Shown here: positions 1-8,259 of the stretch, piece by piece | How the letters are laid out: each line of letters starts with the position of its first letter | How positions within the stretch are numbered: position 1 is the stretch's first letter | Origin: Algibacter amylolyticus | GTDB taxonomy: Bacteria > Bacteroidota > Bacteroidia > Flavobacteriales > Flavobacteriaceae | Reading direction: 5' to 3' | Length of the DNA stretch: 64,000 bases | NCBI RefSeq assembly: GCF_014202225.1 | Contig: NZ_JACHGE010000001.1 | Coordinates: 1,089,795-1,153,794 of the forward strand | Translations under genes and position numbers: made by a program | The notes under the pieces: model-generated | What the model was told of the DNA's origin: nothing | The model's input: the letters and a program-made list of their open reading frames with translations, nothing else | Databases searched by the model: none

Positions 1-532
1 CATGCAATAAAACACTATAATTTACTAAAGGTTCCTGTTGTAGCATAAGCCCGTTTGCCAAGGACGCCTTGTAGTGTAAATGGATTTCGTTAAAAAGTGT
101 TTGTAAATCCCAAGTTCTAAAATCTGTACCATCAACTTTTTTATCCGTTTTTGTACGGTTATAAAACTGCCATCTGTATTGGTTAAAATACTGCCAATAT
201 AAATTAGCAAGTAGGTTTTCTAGAATATTTTTAACAGGGAAATTGCTAGTTGCTATTTGGCTTTTAAAATCGTTAATAATATTTAATTGAGCATCCTCCT
301 CTAAACTTAAAGCGTACTTACTTTTAAAAATTAACGTTTTTATTAATTGCGGGTGGTTAGTGTCTTTTGTGGCTTGTTTTTCAATATCGTCAATAACTTT
401 TAAAGCAGATTGTGGTAAACCTTCGGCCTCAAATTTGTCAATTTTAGCCCATAAATCCTTATAGTTTGGAGATTGTGCTTGAGATAAAGTTGAGAAAAGT
501 AGGATCATAAATAGAAATAGTGAACGCTTCAT
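1..532 (-). CDS. Alpha-2-macroglobulin-like secreted protein, N-terminal part (runs off the left edge)
   Basis: From the ATG at 532 the minus strand stays open for 177 codons to the window edge, so the gene is partial and its stop lies outside. It opens with a signal peptide (MKRSLFLFMILLFSTLSQA, cleavage before Q-S-P). The mature start, rich in K/E/D helices with NLYWQYFNQYRWQFYNRTKT and DFRTWDLQTLFNEIH, matches my memory of the N-terminal region of the large (about 1,800-2,000 residue) alpha-2-macroglobulin-family proteins of flavobacteria, thought to be envelope protease traps or defence proteins. The bait region and any thioester motif are not in view, so the family call rests on N-terminal resemblance only. 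It diverges from the TPR gene that follows. Confidence 0.72.
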   Translation of the reverse strand, partial: MKRSLFLFMILLFSTLSQAQSPNYKDLWAKIDKFEAEGLPQSALKVIDDIEKQATKDTNHPQLIKTLIFKSKYALSLEEDAQLNIINDFKSQIATSNFPVKNILENLLANLYWQYFNQYRWQFYNRTKTDKKVDGTDFRTWDLQTLFNEIHLHYKASLANGLMLQQEPLVNYSVLLH

Positions 533-713
533 GTGTATAAATTTGTCTCTAATATATATTCAAATTCCGTTCCAAAACATACTAAATGAGTTATTGGATA
601 CGTTGAGTGAGTGAAGTTAATCATTTTGTAGGTAAAACAGTCATTGTGCTTTTTACTAATCCAATAAAAGTTTAAGATTATCATAAACCTGTGCAAACAA
701 AAACTAGAAAGCT

Positions 714-721
714 TATTTTTG
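714..721 (+). promoter_or_regulatory. Bacteroidota -7 promoter element TATTTTTG for the TPR gene
   Basis: TATTTTTG fits the TAnnTTTG consensus of the Bacteroidota primary sigma factor and ends 20 nt before the ATG at 741, giving a very short leader. I see no clear TTG-type -33 box upstream. Confidence 0.5.
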
Positions 722-740
722 TGTTTCTATTAAAATTATT

Positions 741-1691
741 ATGAGAAAATTACTGTTTCTTTTAGTGCTTCCTATGGTGTGTTTCTCTCAAGGTAAACTT
801 GAAGAAATCTCCAATTTCATCAAGGAAAAGCAGTTTGAAAAAGCAGAATATCAACTTAAAGAGTACCTCAAATCACATCCCGATAATTTAAATGCTACCG
901 AGCTTTTGGGCGATGCCTATGGCCATCAAAAAAAGTGGGATCAGGCCATAGTCGAATACAAAAAACTGGTAGAGCTTGAACCCAAAACAGCCAATTATCA
1001 TTACAAATACGGTGGTGTTTTAGGTATGAAAGCCTTACAGAATAAGCTAAAAGCCATAGGTTTAATTGGCGATATAAAAACCGCATTTACAACGGCGGCC
1101 GAATTAGATAAAAACCACATAGAAACCCGTTGGGCCTTAGTGGAACTGTATATGCAGTTACCCGGAATTTTTGGCGGCAGCAAGAGCAAATCCTTACACT
1201 ATGCCCAAGAACTAGAAAATCTATCGAAGGTAGATGGTTACTTGGCAAAAGGCTATGTTTACGAATATGATAACGAACCAGATTTAGCCGAAAAATATTA
1301 TAAAATGGCCATTCAAACAGGAGGTTCGCTAACCTGTTTTAACAAGTTAACTACGCTTTACGAAAAGGAAAAACAACCCGAAAAAGCCATAAAAACCATA
1401 GAGGAAGCGCAGCAAAAACACCAGCGTAATGCCTTACATTATCAAATAGGCAAGGTGGCTGCCGAGTATAATATCGAGCTTCAAAAAGGCGAGCAATGTT
1501 TACAAACTTATATCAAGAATTATTCCGAGTCCGATGGCGTTCCAAAAGCGTGGGCGCACTACCGTTTGGCACAAATAAACGTGCATAAAAACAACAAGGA
1601 AACAGCCTTAAAACACATCGATATGGCTCTAGCGCAACTGCCAAAAATTAAACCTTTTAAGGACCAAAAACAGAAAATTTTAAATTTGTAA
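741..1691 (+). CDS. Secreted tetratricopeptide-repeat protein
   Basis: A 316-residue protein with a short signal peptide (MRKLLFLLVLPMVCFSQ, cleavage before Q or G) followed by helical TPR pairs: EKAEYQLKEYLKSHPDNLNATELLGDAYGHQKKWDQAIVEYKK (split over residues about 33-75) is a classic TPR unit, and further units follow around 180-230 and 270-305. A G/K-rich central stretch (about 90-145) interrupts the repeats. TPR proteins act as protein-binding scaffolds; the signal peptide places this one in the periplasm or on the outer membrane. The partner is unknown. A TAnnTTTG element just upstream and repeat DNA just downstream suggest a single-gene unit. Confidence 0.85.
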   Translation: MRKLLFLLVLPMVCFSQGKLEEISNFIKEKQFEKAEYQLKEYLKSHPDNLNATELLGDAYGHQKKWDQAIVEYKKLVELEPKTANYHYKYGGVLGMKALQNKLKAIGLIGDIKTAFTTAAELDKNHIETRWALVELYMQLPGIFGGSKSKSLHYAQELENLSKVDGYLAKGYVYEYDNEPDLAEKYYKMAIQTGGSLTCFNKLTTLYEKEKQPEKAIKTIEEAQQKHQRNALHYQIGKVAAEYNIELQKGEQCLQTYIKNYSESDGVPKAWAHYRLAQINVHKNNKETALKHIDMALAQLPKIKPFKDQKQKILNL

Positions 1692-1696
1692 TAATT

Positions 1697-1784
1697 GGGC
1701 GCTACCCCAAGGGTCGGGCTTTTCGCTACAAGTCCTCGCACCTCCTTTGTCGGGCTGTGGGCTATCCGCTGCAATCCCTAGCGC
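1697..1784 (+). repeat. Interspersed GGGCGTTA...TAACGC element, copy A
   Basis: Starts GGGCGCTACCCCAAGGGTCG and ends CAATCCCTAGCGC, with the internal blocks GTCGGGCTTTTCGCTACAAG and CCTCGC. It resembles the other copies at 11089, 12604, 51562 and 63058 in order of blocks and in its partly inverted ends. It lies between two same-strand genes and is non-coding. Confidence 0.8.
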
Positions 1785-1919
1785 GGGCATACCTGCTAAT
1801 TTAGGTTTATTAATAAAAAATCTTTGCATTTTTACGCGTTTACGGTACATTTTTTTAACACCAATCAACTAATCCATAAATAATTTGGAAATTGATTTTT
1901 CTAGTTTGATATTTGTTTC

Positions 1920-3275
1920 ATGAACGTACATTTTATAGCCATTGGCGGAGCAGCAATGCATAATTTAGCACTTGCTTTACATAATAAAGGATATCACGTA
2001 ACCGGAAGTGACGACACTATATTCGATCCGTCTAAATCAAGATTACAAGCCAAAGGCTTATTGCCCGAAACATTTGGTTGGTTTCCAGAAAAAATAACAG
2101 CCAATTTAGACGCTATAGTTTTAGGTATGCACGCAAAAGCCGATAATCCTGAGTTGCTAAAAGCTCAAGAATTAGGACTAAAAATTTACAGTTACCCAGA
2201 GTTTTTGTACGAGCAATCCAAACATAAAACCCGTGTTGTTATTGGCGGAAGTCATGGTAAAACAACCATAACATCAATGATTTTGCATGTTATGCATTAT
2301 CATGATAAAGAAGTCGATTATATGGTTGGCGCACAATTAGAAGGTTTCGATGTTATGGTAAAACTTACCGAACACAACGATTTTATAGTACTAGAAGGCG
2401 ACGAGTATTTAAGTTCGCCTATAGACCGCCGACCAAAATTTCATTTATACAAACCCAATATAGCCTTGTTAAGCGGTATTGCTTGGGATCATATTAATGT
2501 ATTTCCTACCTACCAAAACTACGTAGAGCAGTTTAGTATTTTTGTAGATTCTATTGTAAGTGGCGGAAGCATTAATTACAACGATGAAGATCCAGAAGTA
2601 AAACGCGTTGTTGAAGCTAGCGAAAACACCATAAGAAAAATAGCCTACCAAACGCCCGATTATACCGTTAGCAACGGACAAACACTTCTGGAAACTCCCG
2701 AAGGCGAATTGCCAATAGAGGTTTTTGGTAAACACAATTTAAACAACCTTGCAGGTGCCAAATGGATTTGCCAGCACATGGGAATAGACGAGGACGATTT
2801 TTACGAAGCTATTTCTACGTTTAAAGGCGCAAGTAAACGTCTAGAAAAAATAGCAGAAAGTAAAACCAGTGTAGCCTTTAAAGATTTTGCACACTCACCA
2901 AGTAAGGTAGAAGCTACTACAAACGCGGTAAAAGAACAGTATAAAAACCGTACCGTTGTGGCCTGTTTAGAATTACATACCTACAGCAGTTTAAATGCCG
3001 AGTTTTTAAAAGAATATAAAGGCGCACTTGATGCTGCCGATGTTGCGGTGGTATTCTATTCGCCACATGCCGTAGAAATTAAAAAGCTTGAAGCAGTAAC
3101 GCACCAGCAAATAGCAAATGCGTTTCAGCGCGACGATTTAATTATTTATACCAATCCAGACGATTTTAAAGACTTTTTATTCAAACAAAACTTTGATAAT
3201 AAGGCGTTATTGTTAATGAGTTCTGGTAATTATGGTGGATTGGATTTTGATGCTGTTAAGGGGTTGGTTGGGTAA
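1920..3275 (+). CDS. mpl: Mpl-type Mur ligase: UDP-N-acetylmuramate:L-alanyl-gamma-D-glutamyl-meso-diaminopimelate ligase
   Basis: A 451-residue Mur ligase that reattaches the recycled tripeptide to UDP-MurNAc in cell-wall recycling (cytoplasm, ATP-dependent). The N-terminal Rossmann motif HFIAIGGAAMHNLA (3-17) is the Mpl/MurC uridine-nucleotide site, the ATP loop is GGSHGKTT (109-116), followed by the EGDEY motif (about 158-162), the HNLNN segment (about 271-275) and a C-terminal ligase domain. Length fits Mpl (about 450), and MurC would be expected in a division/cell-wall cluster, which is absent here. Flavobacterial databases often label it only peptidoglycan synthetase. The ATG at 1920 is at the natural N-terminus of the family. 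Confidence 0.88.
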   Translation: MNVHFIAIGGAAMHNLALALHNKGYHVTGSDDTIFDPSKSRLQAKGLLPETFGWFPEKITANLDAIVLGMHAKADNPELLKAQELGLKIYSYPEFLYEQSKHKTRVVIGGSHGKTTITSMILHVMHYHDKEVDYMVGAQLEGFDVMVKLTEHNDFIVLEGDEYLSSPIDRRPKFHLYKPNIALLSGIAWDHINVFPTYQNYVEQFSIFVDSIVSGGSINYNDEDPEVKRVVEASENTIRKIAYQTPDYTVSNGQTLLETPEGELPIEVFGKHNLNNLAGAKWICQHMGIDEDDFYEAISTFKGASKRLEKIAESKTSVAFKDFAHSPSKVEATTNAVKEQYKNRTVVACLELHTYSSLNAEFLKEYKGALDAADVAVVFYSPHAVEIKKLEAVTHQQIANAFQRDDLIIYTNPDDFKDFLFKQNFDNKALLLMSSGNYGGLDFDAVKGLVG

Positions 3276-3278
3276 TTA

Positions 3279-3298
3279 ATTCCTGCGAAGGCAGGAAT
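3279..3298. repeat. Palindromic hairpin ATTCCTGC-GAAG-GCAGGAAT
   Basis: An 8-bp perfect stem with a GAAG loop four bases after the mpl stop. There is no T-run after it (TCTTTAATATTTT follows), so it is a weak terminator at best. Its sequence is like a short dispersed palindrome I know from many flavobacterial genomes. Confidence 0.6.
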
Positions 3299-3362
3299 CT
3301 TTAATATTTTAGTTGTAACGTTTTACCAAGAAGTAATACTTATAGTTTATACACTTCAAGTA

Positions 3363-4796
3363 ATGAAACTAAAAAGGCGTTTTTATAATTCTTCTATAAA
3401 TTTTGATAAGTTATCTACAAAGCGCCTTGTCTTAGGTCTTGTTTTTGGCTTGGTTTCGGCATTAATTATTTATAGTTTCTTTTATGTTGTAAGAGAATCT
3501 TTTAGAGTAATGTCTCTTGGATATAATGATTATGGATTTTGGAGTTTCCAAGAACATCAATTCATTTTAACTAAAAAGGATAGAGGTTTTTATAATATGT
3601 TCTTTTCAGGGTTATCCCTTATTTTAGGTAATTCAATAGCAATACTTTTTATCCTTAGTAGACCTAATAAGGCCATAAAAAGATTTGATCTTAAAAGGAA
3701 AAGAGTATTGAATGATCAAATTTTTTTAAGCTTCAATTTTATTTATTGGTTTACTAAAATTGGTTTAGTTTTTGGGGTTTTTTCAATGTGTTGTATGGAT
3801 TTTGAGTTTATACCATACTTTAAACCAATTGCATATCTTCTATTAGTTGTTTTGTATTTAGAAACATGGAAAAATTTAGCTCTTTTATTCAAGAGAAAAA
3901 AAATAAGAGTCTTACATTTTATTGTAATGTTTTGTTTTATGATAGGTTTGGCGCAAATAGACGTGGTTGACTACAAAGCAACAGATCAAGCTTCTCTGAA
4001 AAACAACCCGAAAATTGATTTTCCTGAATCAGATTTTTATGATAATGATGATTTTATTAGAAGGGTAGATTTAGAAATAGCACTTAAGTTAAAGTTGAGT
4101 GAAACGAATAACTTAGAAATTTATACTCCTTACCGAGAAAAAATAGAACTAGAAGAGGTTTTAAACTACATTTTAGCAGAAAAGCAATCAAAAAGAGAAG
4201 AACTGATGCCTTTTTTAAGTTTACGAGTTTTATCAGACGAAAATATAAATGTAAGCTTTATTAAAATGTTAGAAGCAGAAGCCTATTCTGCAGGAATTTA
4301 TAGAGTATATTATGAGGTTTATAATAAAAATTTTTATGAAACTTATTTTGAAAGTGTTGCCTTGACAAGAAAACTAAATAAATCAATATTACAATTTAAA
4401 AACAAGACTATAAAAAAGGATACTTCAAGCCTGATTTCAACTTCATTTCGATTATTACCTCCCGAACAAGATTATGCATCCTACGATACAATTAAGGTTT
4501 CTATTCAGCAAGAATTAAGGTTTAATAATAAAGTAGTTTCAAAAGAAACTATGGTAAATGAATTTAAGTCTAATTTTGATTCTCATACATTGTTTTTGTA
4601 CGAAATTAATAGCAAGACAACATATCAAGATTATATTAATGTATTATCAGCTCATAATAATGCAGTAAATAGACTTATACTACAAGAGCAAACTATTTTT
4701 AAAGAAAGTAGATATAATTACACTAAGGCGTATTACGATGAGCAGTTAAGATTAAAAAGCAAATATCCTATTAATATTATAGAAATACTTAATTAA
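3363..4796 (+). CDS. Unknown membrane protein: five predicted helices plus a large C-terminal soluble domain
   Basis: I do not recognise this 477-residue protein. Hydrophobic segments lie near residues 23-46, 77-98, 122-147, 151-169 and 183-200; the remaining ~275 residues are charged and soluble. Within that domain (about 250-320) the pattern LSLRVLSDENINVSFIKMLE followed by AEAYSAGIYRVYYEV is reminiscent of the ExbD/TolR periplasmic fold, where a strand with D, a helix containing a K/E pair and a GI-x-x-V-x strand follow each other; this is a fold-level guess. The gene is very A+T-rich with strong use of AAA/ATT/TTT codons, more so than mpl or radC. Its last 8 nt overlap the convergent paiB-like gene. 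Confidence 0.7.
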   Translation: MKLKRRFYNSSINFDKLSTKRLVLGLVFGLVSALIIYSFFYVVRESFRVMSLGYNDYGFWSFQEHQFILTKKDRGFYNMFFSGLSLILGNSIAILFILSRPNKAIKRFDLKRKRVLNDQIFLSFNFIYWFTKIGLVFGVFSMCCMDFEFIPYFKPIAYLLLVVLYLETWKNLALLFKRKKIRVLHFIVMFCFMIGLAQIDVVDYKATDQASLKNNPKIDFPESDFYDNDDFIRRVDLEIALKLKLSETNNLEIYTPYREKIELEEVLNYILAEKQSKREELMPFLSLRVLSDENINVSFIKMLEAEAYSAGIYRVYYEVYNKNFYETYFESVALTRKLNKSILQFKNKTIKKDTSSLISTSFRLLPPEQDYASYDTIKVSIQQELRFNNKVVSKETMVNEFKSNFDSHTLFLYEINSKTTYQDYINVLSAHNNAVNRLILQEQTIFKESRYNYTKAYYDEQLRLKSKYPINIIEILN

Positions 4797-5385
4797 AACA
4801 CTTCTCCAAAAAGGCCTCAACACTTTCTTTGTTAGCTCTTACCAATTCCGCTTTAGCGTTATCAATATCTTCAGGCTTTTTATCTTGCGAGAGTTTAAAT
4901 TTACCTTCCCACGAATCAATAGAAATTTCAAACATTTCAATATAATTAAGATAGGTATTCATGCTTTTATTATCGGGCTCTAAAACGTATTTATGGTCTG
5001 GTGCTTCAAGAAATTCGGTCATTGTAATTAACGACTGCTTTAAAGCATCTTTGCTTTCAATAGCTTTCACTTTGCCCTTTAAATGTACTTTAATGTAATT
5101 CCAGGTTGGTAATTGTTTGGTGGAATAAATACTTGGCGAGATGTAGCATTGCGGACCAGAAAAAATAATAGTAATGTCGTTATTGTTTTTTAAAAGTTCC
5201 GCTTGCGGGTTGTTAATATCAATATGGCCAATAAGTTTACCGCTTTCATTGTAAATTAAAGGCAAATGTGTAATATATGGCACATTATCTTTAACCGAAA
5301 TTAAGGTGGCTAAAGGGTAGGTTTTAATCACTTCAATAAGGTGGGTAATAGTATTATCTTGATGATGTTTAGGAGGATAGCTCAA
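4789..5385 (-). CDS. PaiB-family FMN-binding protein
   Basis: A 198-residue protein with the split-barrel, flavin-reductase-like fold of the PaiB family (named after a Bacillus negative regulator of sporulation and protease genes; many members are likely FMN-binding enzymes). The typical start MSYPPKHHQ, then HLIEVIKTYPLATLIS, ITHLPLIYNESGKLIGHIDINNPQ (split, about 36-60) and the signature PQCYISPSIYSTKQLPTWNY (about 96-116) are all present. The C-terminal GKFKLSQDKKPED is also family-typical. It converges on the unknown membrane protein with an 8-nt overlap and diverges from radC. Whether it regulates transcription here cannot be told. Confidence 0.87.
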   Translation of the reverse strand: MSYPPKHHQDNTITHLIEVIKTYPLATLISVKDNVPYITHLPLIYNESGKLIGHIDINNPQAELLKNNNDITIIFSGPQCYISPSIYSTKQLPTWNYIKVHLKGKVKAIESKDALKQSLITMTEFLEAPDHKYVLEPDNKSMNTYLNYIEMFEISIDSWEGKFKLSQDKKPEDIDNAKAELVRANKESVEAFLEKCFN

Positions 5386-5428
5386 TGCTTTTGTTGTTTT
5401 GTTAGACCTTAAAATAAAGGAATCTCAT

Positions 5429-5436
5429 TATTTTTG
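5429..5436 (+). promoter_or_regulatory. Bacteroidota -7 promoter element TATTTTTG upstream of radC
   Basis: TATTTTTG, 48 nt before the radC ATG. A second imperfect match (TATCTTTA) sits nearer the start. No well-spaced -33 TTG box was found. Confidence 0.4.
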
Positions 5437-5483
5437 TTAATAATTCTATTGCTTCTGAAATTTACAATATTTATCTTTAACGA

Positions 5484-6182
5484 ATGCAAGAAAAATCATC
5501 GTCATTTTCTATAAAAAACTGGAGTCAGGACGATCAGCCACGTGAAAAGTTATTATACAAAGGAAAGGCGGCCTTAAGTGATGCCGAACTTGTAGCCATT
5601 TTGATTGGTTCTGGAAACCGACAAGAAAGTGCTGTCGATTTATGTAAACGCATCCTTGCAAGCACCGATAATAATTTAAGTGCCTTAGGAAAACTATCCA
5701 TTAAACAACTTACCGAATTTAAAGGAATAGGTGAAGCCAAAGCCATAACTATAATTGCTGCTTTAGAGTTAGGACGCCGAAGAAGAGGTGAAGAAGCCTT
5801 AGAAAAAAAGAAAATTACATCTAGCTCTTCGGTTTTTGAATTGATGCAACCTGTAATTGGCGAGCTCCAGCATGAAGAGTTCTGGATAATATATTTAAAC
5901 AATTCTAATAAAGTAATTCGTAAAAACCAACTTAGTAAAGGCGGTATAACAGGTACTTTAGTGGATGTGCGCTTAGTATTAAAAAACGCGTTAGAGGTAG
6001 GAGCTGTAGGCTTAATTTTAGCACACAACCATCCATCGGGCGGCTTAAAACCTAGTGAGGCCGATAAACAAATTACCAATAAGTTAAAAACAGCTGCACA
6101 AAGTTTAGATATTAAAGTTCTAGACCACCTAATTATAACAGAAAAAGCATACTTTAGTTTCGCCGATGAATCACTGCTATGA
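5484..6182 (+). CDS. radC: RadC-family JAMM-domain protein
   Basis: 232 residues. The N-terminal UPF0758 region carries a helix-hairpin-helix (LTEFKGIGEAKAITIIAALE, about 76-95), and the C-terminal MPN/JAMM domain has the metal-binding signature HNHPSG (181-186) followed by S191 and D194, all intact. The acidic residue of the JAMM set is likely E132 (ELQHEEFW). RadC was named for a repair phenotype later withdrawn; its biochemical role is unknown, though the JAMM site suggests metalloprotease-like chemistry. Chromosomal copies of this length are standard in flavobacteria and are not a sign of a plasmid. Confidence 0.92.
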   Translation: MQEKSSSFSIKNWSQDDQPREKLLYKGKAALSDAELVAILIGSGNRQESAVDLCKRILASTDNNLSALGKLSIKQLTEFKGIGEAKAITIIAALELGRRRRGEEALEKKKITSSSSVFELMQPVIGELQHEEFWIIYLNNSNKVIRKNQLSKGGITGTLVDVRLVLKNALEVGAVGLILAHNHPSGGLKPSEADKQITNKLKTAAQSLDIKVLDHLIITEKAYFSFADESLL

Positions 6183-6186
6183 ACAA

Positions 6187-6243
6187 AGACAGAAGACCGA
6201 TGACAGCAGACCGCTTACTGAACACTGAATACTGCAAACTGAA
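6187..6243 (+). repeat. Degenerate phrase repeat (GACAGAAGACCGATGACAGC ... ACTGAACACTGAATACTGCA)
   Basis: Internally repetitive spacer between radC and the next gene: units close to GACAG(A/C)AGACCG occur twice and ACTGAA(C/T)/ACTGCA hexamers follow (ACTGAACACTGAATACTGCA then AACTGAAATT). It ends four bases before the downstream ATG. Similar phrases are scattered through many Bacteroidota genomes. Confidence 0.6.
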
Positions 6244-6246
6244 ATT

Positions 6247-7548
6247 ATGTTATTAGTTTATACCCATAAAATATCGCCTCGACTCAAATATGTTTTTAAG
6301 CATATTTGTACACGAGTTTTAGGCATTGAAGTTAGTTTTACAACTAAAATTGAAACGTTTATTGCCCACGATAGCTTGAAAATGTCCTATACGAAACAGC
6401 AATTGGGTAACGAGTTTTATATTAAAAGTCACGATATTTTATTCGAGCAAGGGTTAAATGATATTGATATCCATATCCATACCTGGGAGCATACAAAATG
6501 CTTTTTCTACTTAGGCGAAAAAAGCAGTATTCCTTTTGATGTGTTTTCGGCTTCTTTTTATTTATTATCTAGATACGAAGAGTATTTACCGCATGTAAAA
6601 GATGAATACGGACGTTTTACAGCCACCGAAAGTTTAGCGTTTCAAGAAGGTTTTTTGCATCAACCAGTAGTCGATATTTGGGCCTATAAATTTAGAGATG
6701 CTTTAAAAAAGCAATTTCCAGATTTCGAATTTCCAACCAGGAGTTATCAAATAAAACCCGTTATAGATGTGCCCTCGGCGTATACTTATAAATTAAAGGG
6801 TATTATGAGAACATTGGGTGGCTCTCTTAAAGATTTAGCTAGGTTAAGGCTTAAAAGTTTGTACACTAGGTTTGCCGTAATTATGGGCTTTAAGCACGAT
6901 CCTTTTGATACATTTAAGTACTTAATAAACCGACAAAAAAGCTCTTCGTTTTCCTTTCTTTTCTTTTTCTTGTTAGGCGATTACTCTACTTACGACAAAG
7001 GGATTAACCCAAACAAAAAACGATTTATATCGCTTATTAAACACGTTGGCGATTATTGCGACGTAGGACTAAAAATTTCCTATTTCGCTCTAGATGATGA
7101 AAGCCTTTTAAAGAAAGAAAAACTTAAAATGGAAGATATTTTAAACAGAAATTTAAAAGCATCTAGACAATCTTTTTCAAAACTTAATTTACCTGAAACT
7201 TATAGAAACCTTATTGCCTTAGAAATTAAGGAAGATTACACCATGGGTTATGTAAATCATTTAGGGTTTAGAGCCGGCTCTTGTACACCATTTTTGTTTT
7301 ACGATTTAGATTACGAAGTACAAACACCTTTAAAAATTGTACCTTATCAACTTATGGATTTTACGTTGCTTAAGCAAAAATCTTTATTAGATAAAAAGAA
7401 GGTTTTAAACGAGCTTATTTATCAAATAAAACAAGTAGACGGTCAATTTGTGCCCATTTTTCATAATTATACGTTTAGCGATTATAAGCGCTGGGACGGG
7501 TTTAAAGAATTGTTTAATTTAATTTTAGATTCACCAAATGAAGCTTAA
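6247..7548 (+). CDS. Polysaccharide-deacetylase-fold protein with a degenerate active site
   Basis: 433 residues, matching the flavobacterial polysaccharide deacetylase family with its N-terminal DUF7033-type domain (LLVYTHKISPRLKYVFKHI) and a C-terminal NodB-like barrel. Family hallmarks kept: LPETYRNLIALEIKEDYTMG, GFRAGSCTPFLFYDL and a final FHN. The residues expected to bind metal look changed: the usual DID reads IDVP (D174, P176), the usual HPSY reads KISY (276-279) and the usual RQH reads RQSF (307-310). From memory of the family, these would abolish deacetylase activity, so a binding or structural role is more likely. The gene overlaps the next by 11 nt, so the two are probably translated together. 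Confidence 0.8.
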   Translation: MLLVYTHKISPRLKYVFKHICTRVLGIEVSFTTKIETFIAHDSLKMSYTKQQLGNEFYIKSHDILFEQGLNDIDIHIHTWEHTKCFFYLGEKSSIPFDVFSASFYLLSRYEEYLPHVKDEYGRFTATESLAFQEGFLHQPVVDIWAYKFRDALKKQFPDFEFPTRSYQIKPVIDVPSAYTYKLKGIMRTLGGSLKDLARLRLKSLYTRFAVIMGFKHDPFDTFKYLINRQKSSSFSFLFFFLLGDYSTYDKGINPNKKRFISLIKHVGDYCDVGLKISYFALDDESLLKKEKLKMEDILNRNLKASRQSFSKLNLPETYRNLIALEIKEDYTMGYVNHLGFRAGSCTPFLFYDLDYEVQTPLKIVPYQLMDFTLLKQKSLLDKKKVLNELIYQIKQVDGQFVPIFHNYTFSDYKRWDGFKELFNLILDSPNEA

Positions 7549-8227
7549 AGGAATAACAGATGTGTTTTTTGATTTAGACCATACACTTTGGGATTTTGAC
7601 AAAAATTCGGCATTAACATTTGATAAAATTTTTAAAATCAATAACGTAAATATAGCTGTTAAAGATTTTTTGGAACATTACGAACCCATTAATTTAAACT
7701 ATTGGAAACTGTACAGAGAAGAAAAAATACAAAAGGATACATTACGTTACGGGAGGTTAAACGACACCTTTGAGGCTGTTGGATTTAAGGTTGATACTGG
7801 TTTAATAAATAAATTGTCAGATGATTATATAACGCATTTATCAAGCTTTAATCATTTATTTGAAAACACCTTCGAGATCCTAGAATATTTAAGCTTAAAT
7901 TATACGCTACATATAATAACTAATGGTTTCGATGAGGTTCAATATAAAAAAATGAGTCATTCCAAAATAAATCATTATTTTAAAACTATTACCAATTCGG
8001 AAATTGCCGGTGTAAAAAAACCTAACCCTAAAATATTTAATTATGCATTAAATTTGGCAAATACCAATGCTAGTAAAAGTGTGATGATAGGTGACAGTTA
8101 TGAGGCCGATATTATGGGCGCAAAAAACATAGGAATGGATGTCGTGTTTTTTGATATCAATAATTTGGAGGTAGATAGTAAAATTAAGCAAATTGATAAT
8201 TTAATACAATTAAAAAAATATCTATAA
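7538..8227 (+). CDS. yjjG: YjjG-family noncanonical pyrimidine nucleotidase (HAD hydrolase)
   Basis: 229-residue HAD-superfamily phosphatase. Motif I is FDLDHT (11-16; nucleophile D12, acid/base D14), motif II IITNG (about 116-120), motif III lysine in AGVKKPNPKIF, motif IV MIGDSYEADIMGAKN. The cap between motif I and II is helical, as in YjjG. Family enzymes dephosphorylate modified or non-canonical pyrimidine nucleotides and so clean the nucleotide pool (cytoplasm). The start ATG lies inside the end of the preceding gene (11-nt overlap), consistent with one operon. Confidence 0.87.
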   Translation: MKLKGITDVFFDLDHTLWDFDKNSALTFDKIFKINNVNIAVKDFLEHYEPINLNYWKLYREEKIQKDTLRYGRLNDTFEAVGFKVDTGLINKLSDDYITHLSSFNHLFENTFEILEYLSLNYTLHIITNGFDEVQYKKMSHSKINHYFKTITNSEIAGVKKPNPKIFNYALNLANTNASKSVMIGDSYEADIMGAKNIGMDVVFFDINNLEVDSKIKQIDNLIQLKKYL

Positions 8228-8259
8228 TAGATTAAGTATTAGTTCGTTTTATAAAAAGC

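Noticed and set aside
5534..6079. 181-codon open frame on - strand
   Set aside because: Antisense to radC with its intact JAMM motif; composition is that of a mirrored coding sequence.
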